DNA of 14,833 bases from Gemmatimonadota bacterium (GTDB lineage Bacteria > Gemmatimonadota > Gemmatimonadetes > JACCXV01), in contig JACCXV010000026.1 in the NCBI GenBank assembly GCA_013696835.1, positions 1 through 14,833 of the forward strand, given 5' to 3'. The first letter of the stretch is position 1. Each line of letters begins with the position of its first letter. The notes beneath the pieces are model-generated. The model saw nothing but the letters and a program-made list of their open reading frames with translations. It made no database searches and was not told the DNA's origin. Made by a program: the position numbers and the translations under genes. Shown here piece after piece: positions 5,706-12,853 of this stretch.

Positions 5706-7895
5706 ATGCCATCTGGATCCCGCGCTCGCCGTGCCCGGCGAGTCGCCCTCGCGGGGCTCGCCCTCGCGCTCCCGCTGCTGCTTCTGCGGGCGGCCGCCCT
5801 GCCCTTGCACGGCCAGGAAGGACGGCCCGCTCCGGGTGACAGCGCGGCTGGCCTGGACACGACCGGGGCGCGTGGCGAAGCCGACCGCCTCGGCCCGCCG
5901 CTGGCCGGCGAACCGATCGTGGTCACCGTCACCCGCGCCGAAGAGGACGCGCAGCGTGTGCCGGCGGCGATCTCGGTCGTTGGAGCGGAGGACGTCCAGG
6001 CGGCTCAGCGCACCCTCACCTTCGACGAGGCGCTGGCGCGCGTCCCCGGCACCTTCGCGCAGAACCGCAACAACTTTTCGATCGGGGAGCGGCTGTCGAT
6101 CCGCGGCTTCGGCGCCCGAGCGGGCTTCGGCATCCGAGGCGTGAAGCTGATCGTCGACGGGATCCCGCAGACGCTGGCGGACGGGCAGAGCGTGAGCAGC
6201 AACATCGACCTCGCCAGCGCCGGCCGTATCGAGGTGCTGCGCGGTCCGTCCTCCTCGCTCTACGGCAACGCGGCCGGCGGCGTGGTGGACATCCAAACGG
6301 AGGCGCCGCCGGAGCAGCCCACGCTTTCCTCGCGCTTCACGGCCGGGAAGTTCGACCTGCAGAAGTACGAAGTGCAGATAGCTGGCAAGGCGGAGCGGCT
6401 CGGCTACGTCGTGAGCACGAACCGACTCGATTACAACGGGTTCCGCGGCCACAGCCGCGTTCAGAGCAGCCTTGCGAACGCGCGCGTGACGTTCGACGCC
6501 GACGAGCATTCGCGTTGGGCTGTGGTCCTGAACTACAACGACACGCCCGTCGCCGAGAGCCCCGGCTCGCTGACGCGCGAGCAGGCAGACTCGTTGCCGA
6601 GCCAGGCGAATCCGCGCAACGTCGCCACGGAGTCCGGCGAGTCACACCACCAGCTGCAGGCAGGGCTCGGGTACACGCGCGACCTGGGCGGTCAACGCCA
6701 CCTCTCGGCGCGGCTGTACGGTTTGGACCGCAAGGTCGCGAACCCGCTGCCGTTCGCCTTCATCGACCTGGAGCGGTTCGCGGGCGGTGGAGGGCTCCAG
6801 TACGTGCATGGCGCTCCGCTCCTCGGGACCGACAACCGCCTGACCGTGGGCATCGACGTTGACGTGCAGAGCGACGACCGGCGCAACGTCAACAACGACG
6901 CCGGCCGGCGGGGTGAGGAGCGGCTGCTGGACCAGGACGAGGGCGTGACCGCCATCGGAGTGTACGCGCAGGACGAGGTTCGCCCTCACGAGCGGCTCGA
7001 GCTTACATTCGGCGTGCGCTACGACCGCGTCCGCTTCGACGTGGACGACCGGCTGCCCGAAGACGGCGACGACTCCGGCGCGCGGACCCTGGACGACGGC
7101 TCGGTTGAGGTGTTCGGGCTGGGCGTCAGCCCCCTCGCGGGGATCCGCTACGGCATCACGCCTGCCATCAACGCGTATGCCAACATCGCCACGTCGTTCC
7201 AGACCCCGACCACGACCGAGCTGGCCAACCGTCCCCAGGGGAGCGGCGGCTTCAATCCGGACCTCGAGCCCCAGAAGGCCGTCAGCTACGAGCTCGGGTT
7301 GAAGGGCCTGCTCGGCGAGCGCGTGACGTTCGACCTCGCCGGGTTCCTGATCGACGTGCGGGACGAGCTGATCCCGTTCGAGGTGCCGGACCAGCCGCAG
7401 CGGCAGTTCTTTCAGAACGCGGGCTCTTCCCGTCACAACGGCTTCGAGGCGAGCCTGGACGCGCATCTCGCGGGAGCGCTGCACGGCCTGGTTGCCTACA
7501 CGTACTCCAACTTCTTCTTCGACGAGTTCAGCACGGGCGACGCCGACTTCGGTGGCAACGACATCCCTGGCGTCCCTCCCCATCGCGCCTTCGCTCAGCT
7601 GGCCTGGCGAGACCCGGGGAGCGTCTTCGCGACGGCCGAGGCCGAGTACGTGGACGAGTACTTCGTGGACGACGCGAACAGCACCCGGAACGACTCCTAC
7701 GTGCTCGTGCGGCTGCGAGGCGGGATCACGCGCGAGTTCGCCGGCCTCGAGATCCAGCCGTTCGCCGGCATCGACAACCTCTTCGACGAGGAGTACTCGG
7801 GGTCGGTGGTCGTCAACGCCGTGGGGAGCCGCTTCTTCGAGCCGTCGCCCGGCCGCAGCGCCTACGGCGGGATCAGCGTGGCCTACGCCTTCTGA
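5706..7895 (+). CDS. TonB-dependent outer-membrane receptor 1
   Basis: A 729-residue outer-membrane active transporter for a substrate taken up with TonB energy. The export signal covers about 1-36 (RRARR, then a Leu/Ala-rich core). A TonB-box-like EPIVVTVTR lies at 69-77. The plug follows, with LSIRGFGARAGFGIRGVKL, IVDGIPQTLADGQ and IEVLRGPSSSLYGNAAGGVV. A long region of alternating beta strands ends in YGGISVAYAF with the terminal Phe typical of outer-membrane barrels. ATG 5706 has AAGAGG 6 nt upstream. Upstream in-frame codons cross the terminator and the mini-lipoprotein gene, so they are not part of this gene. The plug looks like those of iron-complex (FecA-like) receptors, but the substrate cannot be assigned. 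No N-terminal signalling domain is present. It lies between the two regulator/mini-lipoprotein pairs and could be co-transcribed with regulator 2, 135 nt downstream. Confidence 0.95.
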   Translation: MPSGSRARRARRVALAGLALALPLLLLRAAALPLHGQEGRPAPGDSAAGLDTTGARGEADRLGPPLAGEPIVVTVTRAEEDAQRVPAAISVVGAEDVQAAQRTLTFDEALARVPGTFAQNRNNFSIGERLSIRGFGARAGFGIRGVKLIVDGIPQTLADGQSVSSNIDLASAGRIEVLRGPSSSLYGNAAGGVVDIQTEAPPEQPTLSSRFTAGKFDLQKYEVQIAGKAERLGYVVSTNRLDYNGFRGHSRVQSSLANARVTFDADEHSRWAVVLNYNDTPVAESPGSLTREQADSLPSQANPRNVATESGESHHQLQAGLGYTRDLGGQRHLSARLYGLDRKVANPLPFAFIDLERFAGGGGLQYVHGAPLLGTDNRLTVGIDVDVQSDDRRNVNNDAGRRGEERLLDQDEGVTAIGVYAQDEVRPHERLELTFGVRYDRVRFDVDDRLPEDGDDSGARTLDDGSVEVFGLGVSPLAGIRYGITPAINAYANIATSFQTPTTTELANRPQGSGGFNPDLEPQKAVSYELGLKGLLGERVTFDLAGFLIDVRDELIPFEVPDQPQRQFFQNAGSSRHNGFEASLDAHLAGALHGLVAYTYSNFFFDEFSTGDADFGGNDIPGVPPHRAFAQLAWRDPGSVFATAEAEYVDEYFVDDANSTRNDSYVLVRLRGGITREFAGLEIQPFAGIDNLFDEEYSGSVVVNAVGSRFFEPSPGRSAYGGISVAYAF

Positions 7896-7896
7896 C

Positions 7897-7935
7897 GAAG
7901 GTCCTGCGCATGCCCCCTCACGCGCCTTCCTTTCT
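7897..7935 (+). terminator. Weak hairpin with T-rich tail after TonB receptor 1
   Basis: GAAGG (7897-7901) can pair with CCTTC (7925-7929), with inner GCG pairs, followed by CTTTCTT. A longer alternative is GACGAAG (7894-7900) with CTTCGTC (7934-7940). The stems are interrupted, so it may only attenuate transcription into regulator 2. Confidence 0.3.
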
Positions 7936-8030
7936 TCGTCCAGGTTGAGCGAAATTAGGGTCGCGCTGCGTCCGTCAGTTCTCCGGCCGGACCTCGCGCC
8001 GAACCGAAGGGACCTGGACCAGGAGCATTC

Positions 8031-9521
8031 ATGAGAGCAGAAAAGAGCGTCGGCGACGTCGGCACCAAGCTGCTGGGGATTCGCGGGGACCTGGACCAGC
8101 GCGGCTTCTCGAAGCGCGTCAAGGTGAGCCAGCAGGCGGTGAGCAACTACGAACGCGGGAACGTGCCGGCGTCCTGGGGTTTCCTGCGCCGCCTCAGCCG
8201 CGAGTTCAGCGTCGACCTGAACTGGCTGCTCGCGGACAAGGCCGCTGCCGCGCGCTCGTCATCCACGCAGGCTGACAGCCTGAGGCGCACCAACGGAGTT
8301 CATCCGCCGCTGCGCGACAACCGACCGCCGGGGTGGCCGAGGGCATTCCTCGACCAGCCGGCCCTCGGCGAGACGGACCCCGTCGAGGTCGTGCTGCACG
8401 TCTTCCTGCTTTACCTGGCGACGGAGCCGGCGGACGCACGCACGCGGCTCATGGCCGACCTGCAGCGCCTCGTCGCGGACGCCACGGGACGTGCTGCGAG
8501 CAGCCCGCCGGACACGTGGGCCAAGGAGCGGGAAGCGCTCTACGGCGCGATCGCGAGAGACGATCGACGCGGGGCGGCGGAGGGCGCGATCCTTCTAGGT
8601 GAGCGGGTGGAGAGCTCCGAGGAGCGCAGCGTCATGCGAGATGCGCGCAAGCTGTATCTGTTCGCGGTCGGGCTCGCGAAGCTGCACCGCTGGGTGGACC
8701 TCGAGGTGCAGGGCTCGGGCCTCGTCGCCAGGACCCTTCGGAAGGAGGGCCGCTGGGAAGAGTCTGAACGGTACTATGAGGAGGCGATCCGCGCCTTTCG
8801 GCGAGAGGATGCAGCCGGCGGTGCCGACGCTCCTGGTGGGATCGAGGCTACGGTGTCGCCCGAAGCGCGGACGAGCGTGCTGCTCGGGTACGGCCACGTC
8901 GCCAAGCAGCGGGACGATCTCGCGACGGCCCGGGAGCGCTACCTGGCGGCGCTGGAGTCTGCCATGGCCAGCACGGACAAGAGCTTGCGTGGTGACGTCT
9001 ACCTGGACCTGGCGAGCCTGGCGATCCGCGAGGAGCAGTGGGAGAAGGCGCTCGACTTCGTGCGCAAGGGAAAGGAGCTTGCGGCCGAGACGCGTCGCGA
9101 CGATCTCCTGATCGACCTGCGGGTGAACGAGGCAGAGGTCTTGCGGGCGCAGCAGCGCTACGACCGCGCCGAGGCCGTGCTGCGTGCTGTGATCGTCGAA
9201 GCCGAACATTCCGCGCCGCGGGCCTTTCCTCTTGCCGCCTCGAATCTCGCGGAAGTGCTGGTCGACTCCGGGCGAGTCGAGGAGGCGCTCGCTCTCCTCG
9301 AGGACACGGAAGACGCCGCCGAGGCCCTCGGGCACCCCAACAACATCGCGCTCCGCAGGCTGCTGCGCGCGCGCATTGCGAAGGCGCAAGGCGATGACGA
9401 CGCCGCGAACGCCCATCTCATGCACTGCCTGCGCTATGCCGCCAACCGCGGGTTGACGGAGGAGTTCGACATCGCCGCCGCCCGTCTGGAGGGCACCAGC
9501 GGCAGGCCGGTACCCTCCTGA
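8031..9521 (+). CDS. XRE-family HTH regulator with C-terminal TPR array (regulator 2)
   Basis: A predicted cytoplasmic regulator of 496 residues, the same length as regulator 1. The Cro/C1-type helix-turn-helix is at about 8-68 (FSKRVKVSQQAVSNYERGNV, then LSREFSVDLNWLL). A variable linker to about 160 leads to TPR-like helical pairs, e.g. EGRWEESERYYEEAIRAF, RDDLATARERYLAAL, EEQWEKALDFVRKG, QQRYDRAEAVLRAVI and SGRVEEALALLED. ATG 8031 has AGGAG 6 nt upstream. It is convergent with the mini-lipoprotein at 9583-9720, and the two share a hairpin between them. XRE-TPR proteins of this type often sense peptides, but TPRs also bind proteins or small molecules. The clear similarity to regulator 1 in the second half of the HTH suggests related operators. 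Confidence 0.92.
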   Translation: MRAEKSVGDVGTKLLGIRGDLDQRGFSKRVKVSQQAVSNYERGNVPASWGFLRRLSREFSVDLNWLLADKAAAARSSSTQADSLRRTNGVHPPLRDNRPPGWPRAFLDQPALGETDPVEVVLHVFLLYLATEPADARTRLMADLQRLVADATGRAASSPPDTWAKEREALYGAIARDDRRGAAEGAILLGERVESSEERSVMRDARKLYLFAVGLAKLHRWVDLEVQGSGLVARTLRKEGRWEESERYYEEAIRAFRREDAAGGADAPGGIEATVSPEARTSVLLGYGHVAKQRDDLATARERYLAALESAMASTDKSLRGDVYLDLASLAIREEQWEKALDFVRKGKELAAETRRDDLLIDLRVNEAEVLRAQQRYDRAEAVLRAVIVEAEHSAPRAFPLAASNLAEVLVDSGRVEEALALLEDTEDAAEALGHPNNIALRRLLRARIAKAQGDDDAANAHLMHCLRYAANRGLTEEFDIAAARLEGTSGRPVPS

Positions 9522-9526
9522 AAGAT

Positions 9527-9552
9527 GCGTGGGTGACTCGCGTCACCCACGC
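9527..9552. terminator. Bidirectional hairpin terminator between convergent genes
   Basis: GCGTGGGTGAC (9527-9537) and GTCACCCACGC (9542-9552) form a perfect 11-bp stem with a TCGC loop. It starts 6 nt after the regulator 2 stop. On the minus strand ATCTTTC follows, so it best serves the mini-lipoprotein gene; the plus-strand side has no T-run. Confidence 0.7.
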
Positions 9553-9582
9553 CAGCTCGACGGGTGGGCATTTCCTGGGGGG

Positions 9583-9720
9583 TCAGTGGTTGCTCGTGCT
9601 CGTGTTGCCGTCCTGCAGGACCGGCCGGGCGCCAGCCGGCTCGGTGGGACTGGCCGTATCCGCACAGGCAGTGACTATGGAAATGGTCAACGCGAGCACG
9701 AAGAAGGCGAAAGTGCGCAT
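9583..9720 (-). CDS. Mini-lipoprotein, 45 aa (candidate exported peptide precursor 2)
   Basis: A 45-residue protein, easily missed because of its size. It begins MRTFAFFVLALTISIV, followed by the lipobox TAC with C19. The predicted mature part is 27 residues (ADTASPTEP, then ARPVLQDG), ending NTSTSNH. GGAGG lies 4 nt upstream of ATG 9720. The gene is convergent with regulator 2 and shares its terminator hairpin. The signal peptide, the small polar mature part and the TSN-plus-one C-terminus match the mini-lipoprotein at 5368-5544. Adjacency of a tiny exported protein to an HTH-TPR regulator is the usual pattern of RRNPP propeptides, and pheromones cut from lipoprotein signal peptides are known in Enterococcus. 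Whether that applies here is inference. An entericidin-like toxin is another possibility. Confidence 0.65.
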   Translation of the reverse strand: MRTFAFFVLALTISIVTACADTASPTEPAGARPVLQDGNTSTSNH

Positions 9721-10113
9721 GGTGCCTCCACGAAGAAGGTGACTCACAGGACCGCGGGATTGCCCGCCGTCTCACGAGCTACCCGAGGTGGGGCCAGTAA
9801 GTTGAGCACCTCAGATGTCGTGCGCGCGCGCGGAGAACGGCAGGAATCGAGCGGTCGCGGGCACGGCTTGCAAGCATCGTACCCTGGCAGGCTTGGGAAG
9901 CCTTGAGCTAAGAGTGTCAGAGTGGGAGGAAACGCACAAGGAAATGCTTCAAAGGCCTCTGAGCGCTCGACAACGATCGCTCGCCCGCGCATCCGCGAGC
10001 GAACCCCGCTCACCGACGTTCGCTCCAGGGGGACCGGGGGACGTAGAGCGGAGGGGCTAGAAGAACGGCAGCGACTAAACGCCCTTATTTTTTTGTGCCT
10101 ATTGACCAATTCA
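9721..10113. other. Spacer without a convincing gene
   Basis: Base composition is less skewed than in the neighbouring genes. Open frames on both strands show no domain, signal peptide or plausible ribosome binding site. Two small palindromes are visible: GCTTGCAAGC (9866-9875) and AGGCTT-GGG-AAGCCT (9889-9903), neither followed by a T-run. The right end turns AT-rich (a run of T at 10086-10094), like a promoter. The upstream region of the 45-aa gene must lie here, but I find no clear -35/-10 pair. A small RNA cannot be excluded. Confidence 0.5.
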
Positions 10114-10121
10114 ATGGTTAA
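10102..10121. promoter_or_regulatory. Imperfect palindrome TTGACCA-N6-TGGTTAA
   Basis: The 7-bp arms match at 6 of 7 positions. The element sits in an AT-rich patch about 95 nt before the TTG start of the small unknown gene at 10215. It overlaps a possible ATG (10114) and contains TTGACC, a -35-like hexamer. It could be an operator for that gene. Confidence 0.35.
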
Positions 10122-10218
10122 CGGATTGCCGGACGGTGTCGATGTCGGCAAGCGCCTCGGCGCCAGCTCGGGGCGGAAGCCTCTCCAGTCGTCTTTGGAA
10201 CAGGAGAAGCTCAATTGA
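10114..10218 (+). CDS. Possible 34-aa ORF overlapping the next gene by TTGA
   Basis: A short frame (MVNGLPDGVDVGKRLG, ending QEKLN) has strong G/C preference at third positions, which is coding-like. Its TGA overlaps the TTG start at 10215, as in coupled genes. No Shine-Dalgarno precedes the ATG, no domain is visible, and the same frame is open further upstream without a likely start. It could be a leader peptide or chance. Confidence 0.25.
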   Translation: MVNGLPDGVDVGKRLGASSGRKPLQSSLEQEKLN

Positions 10219-10565
10219 CGCTGCGGGTGCGCGAGGAGCGCGGAACGTACGAGCTCGCTGGCGTCGTCTCCCGAAAGTACAGTGATGGGCGGGCTCCGAG
10301 CCGCGTCGGCGTCTTCACGACGCACCTCCCGGAGGTGACTTTGGGAACCCCGCGGGAGCTCACGGGAAGCGTCTTCGAAGTTCTGGGCAGGATCCTACCG
10401 CCCACAGCAGGCGGGGAGGACGCCGCCTACCGGGTCGTCCTGTCAGTGGAGCAGCGCGGGCAGATTCTGTGGACGGGCGTTCCGGCGGAAGGAGGCGAGG
10501 GGCTGCTTCGGCACGCCCCGCAGCGTTTCCTCCATCGATTCACCGTCAGCGGGGAGCCGGCTTAG
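10215..10565 (+). CDS. Small protein of unknown function (TTG start)
   Basis: A 116-residue protein I do not recognise. It has no signal peptide, membrane segment or cysteine. The sequence suggests a compact alpha/beta protein: YELAGVVSRKYSDG, VGVFTTHLPEV, ELTGSVFEVLGRIL, YRVVLSVEQRGQILWTGV, then RFLHRFTVSG. Third positions are strongly G/C-rich. The TTG start is supported by CAGGAG ending 8 nt upstream, and there is no ATG or GTG nearby upstream in frame. It ends 13 nt before the convergent stop of TonB receptor 2. An imperfect palindrome and an AT-rich patch lie about 95 nt upstream. Confidence 0.65.
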   Translation: MTLRVREERGTYELAGVVSRKYSDGRAPSRVGVFTTHLPEVTLGTPRELTGSVFEVLGRILPPTAGGEDAAYRVVLSVEQRGQILWTGVPAEGGEGLLRHAPQRFLHRFTVSGEPA

Positions 10566-10578
10566 CCCAAGAGCGGCG

Positions 10579-12852
10579 TCACCAGGCGTAGCGGAGGCCC
10601 GCGTAGACCCTGCGGGGAAAGCCCGGCGTGAGGAACGGATCGATGGCGTTGGGATCGCCCGGGCCCAGGACGTTGGTGGCCACGATCCCGTAGGTCTCGT
10701 ATTCGCTGTCGAGCAGGTTCTCCACGATGGCGAAAGCGACGACGGGCCCTAGCTCGCGCTGCAGCGTGGCGTCCAGGACCATGTAGGGATCGAGCTTGTC
10801 GTCGGGGCGCGTGTTCGACTCGTCGCCCTGGAGCCATTGGCTGCCGACGAGAATCCCGTCGAGCGAAAGGGACCAGGGGCCCTTCTCGTAGTCTGCCCCG
10901 AAGTTCAAAGAAACGTTCGGGACCACGCTGAACTCATCCCCCGGCTCCACCTCTGTGGGTCCGCCCCCCTCCCCGTCTTCCTCGGCCGGATCGCTGCCCC
11001 CCTCGTCGTCGTCGTCACCGAGGAGGGCGGACGCCAGGAGCTCGCTCGAGCGGAACGTCGCACGCGTGAGCGCCAGACCGCCGGTGAGCGCCAGCTCCGG
11101 CCCGGGTGCCGCCGACAGCGTGAGCTCCGCCCCCTGGCGGCGCGTGCCACGCACGTTCGTGAAGAAGCCGCGCGTAGACGGAGGCAGCACCACGTTGAAG
11201 ATGTCGTCCTGGACCTCGGACCAGTACAGCACGGCTTCGGCACTGAACGGCGCGGTGAGGTAGCGGATGCCCGCCTGCCACGTGTCGGCGCGCACCGCGC
11301 CCAGCGGCGGATCCGCACCCAGCTCGAAAGGAAGCGGGCATGGATCCTCCGGGTCCGAGCAGGTGATCTCGAGGATCACAGGTGCGCGAAAGCCCCGGCC
11401 GTAGCTTCCGAAGACGCCGGTCCGCTCGTTCAGCAGGTAGTCCAGCCCGGCCACCCCCGAGAGCTCGCCGTAGTCGTTCGTTCCGCTTCCCTCGGGGTCG
11501 AGGAAGTCCAGGAACGGAACGTGGACGTGGTCGAAGCGCAGCGATCCGGTGAGCGCGAGCCGCTCGGTGGCGGGCCACCACGCCTGTCCGAAGACGCCGG
11601 CGTTCTCTTCCTCCGTCCCCACGCTCTCCGTCAGGCGCTCCTCCACGTCCGGGAAGAAGCGGCTGGGAAGCTGGAAGATCCGGATGTCCACGTCGTTGCG
11701 GACGTACTCGGCACCCACGGAGAGGACGGGCCCGCCGCCGCCGGCGCCCGGGCGGAAGGTCGCCTGGGCCGTGGCGCCGTAGGAGCGAATGTCCGTCAGG
11801 CCGCGGAAATCGGCCTCGGAGATGTTGGCGTTGAACTGGTCCACGTCCAGGAAGCGCCCGTAGGCGTTCAGGCCCAGCGTGGCCCGGGGCGTGAGCTCGC
11901 GCGTGAGGGAGCCGACCAGGAAGTTCAGGTCCGGGCGATAGAAGTCGCCGCCCGTGAAATTGATCTCGCGGGGATCGTCCACGCTCTCGAACTCGTCGGG
12001 AACGGGCCCTCCATCGAGCCAGGAGCGCGGCAGCGACCCCGGCTGCTGGATGTCGTTGTCGGCGCGCGTGTAAGAGACCCACGCGTCCGTCCCTCCGGCG
12101 CGGTAGCCCAGCTTCGCGAATCCCTGCTGCAGCTCCGCCTCGGTGGCCTGCCGCCAGCCGTCGCTGCGATGGTAGCGGCCCGACGCGTAGTAGTCGAAAG
12201 CGCCCCGGGAACCCTCGGCGGTGCCGTGTCCCTCCAGACGCCCAAAGGATCCCGCGCCCACCTCGAGCTCGGCGGCGAAGGGCCCGCGGCCGCGGCGCGT
12301 GCGCACGTTGGCGGCACCGGCCAGCGTGTTGCGTCCGAAGGCACCGCTCGGGCCACGGATCAGCTCGATGGCGTCCACGTCTTCCATCGGGATCAGGTCG
12401 AACTGGACCTGGGACGCGTCCGGCTCGTTCACGCGCACGCCGTCCACGAATACGCTCAGGCTCTGCGGCAAGCCCACCACGGGCGAGACGGTGAAGCCCC
12501 GCAGTCGGATGTCCGGCTGGTAGGGAGATCCGAACTGGTCCGCGACCGTCACCCCCGGCAGGCGCACGAGCGCATCCGCGATCGTGAGCGAGGCTTCCTC
12601 GCGCACCTCCTCGCCCGGCAGGACCTGCGCGCCGTACGGCAGACGTCCGAGCGGGATCCCACCCATGCCCAGGCGGCTGATCTCGACGAGGATCTCGGGG
12701 GACAGCAGGACCTCGGACGTGGGCCGGGTGCGCTCGCCCGGCAGCGAATCGCTCGGCAGCCCACCGGCCGCTGGCTCCTGAGCGGCGGCGCTCGTCGCCA
12801 GCAGGAGCGCGGCCATGGCCCCCATGGCCGTTACGGGAGTCACGCTCGTCAT
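10579..12852 (-). CDS. TonB-dependent outer-membrane receptor 2, in a sigma/anti-sigma operon
   Basis: A 757-residue outer-membrane receptor. The signal peptide runs to about 24 (AALLLATSAAA, then Q). The plug spans about 70-188 (IADALVRLPGVTVADQFG, DIRLRGFTVSPVVG, SLSVFVDGVRVNEP, IELIRGPSGAFGRNTLAGAA). A barrel region follows and ends in RRVYAGLRYAW with a terminal aromatic residue. Only about 45 residues separate the signal peptide from the plug, too few for the STN signalling domain of FecA/FpvA-type receptors. A predicted loop is very acidic (DDDDEGG, then EEDGEGG), which may bind cations. A paired-Cys segment (TCSDPEDPC) may be a disulfide loop. ATG 12852 starts 1 nt after the anti-sigma stop (TGA-C-ATG), so translation is probably coupled. 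Expression presumably depends on the ECF sigma factor upstream. The substrate is unknown. Confidence 0.95.
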   Translation of the reverse strand: MTSVTPVTAMGAMAALLLATSAAAQEPAAGGLPSDSLPGERTRPTSEVLLSPEILVEISRLGMGGIPLGRLPYGAQVLPGEEVREEASLTIADALVRLPGVTVADQFGSPYQPDIRLRGFTVSPVVGLPQSLSVFVDGVRVNEPDASQVQFDLIPMEDVDAIELIRGPSGAFGRNTLAGAANVRTRRGRGPFAAELEVGAGSFGRLEGHGTAEGSRGAFDYYASGRYHRSDGWRQATEAELQQGFAKLGYRAGGTDAWVSYTRADNDIQQPGSLPRSWLDGGPVPDEFESVDDPREINFTGGDFYRPDLNFLVGSLTRELTPRATLGLNAYGRFLDVDQFNANISEADFRGLTDIRSYGATAQATFRPGAGGGGPVLSVGAEYVRNDVDIRIFQLPSRFFPDVEERLTESVGTEEENAGVFGQAWWPATERLALTGSLRFDHVHVPFLDFLDPEGSGTNDYGELSGVAGLDYLLNERTGVFGSYGRGFRAPVILEITCSDPEDPCPLPFELGADPPLGAVRADTWQAGIRYLTAPFSAEAVLYWSEVQDDIFNVVLPPSTRGFFTNVRGTRRQGAELTLSAAPGPELALTGGLALTRATFRSSELLASALLGDDDDEGGSDPAEEDGEGGGPTEVEPGDEFSVVPNVSLNFGADYEKGPWSLSLDGILVGSQWLQGDESNTRPDDKLDPYMVLDATLQRELGPVVAFAIVENLLDSEYETYGIVATNVLGPGDPNAIDPFLTPGFPRRVYAGLRYAW

Positions 12853-12853
12853 G

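Noticed and set aside
4486..5712. 408-codon minus-strand open frame opposite the lipoprotein genes
   Set aside because: Arg/Gly-rich with no domain; it is a shadow of the repeat lipoprotein and crosses the plus-strand terminator.
9529..9906. 125-codon plus-strand open frame after regulator 2
   Set aside because: It runs through the terminator hairpin and opposite the 45-aa gene, without a ribosome binding site or recognisable sequence.
9744..10325. 193-codon minus-strand open frame in the spacer
   Set aside because: No domain, no ribosome binding site, low coding bias, and it overlaps the better supported gene at 10215.
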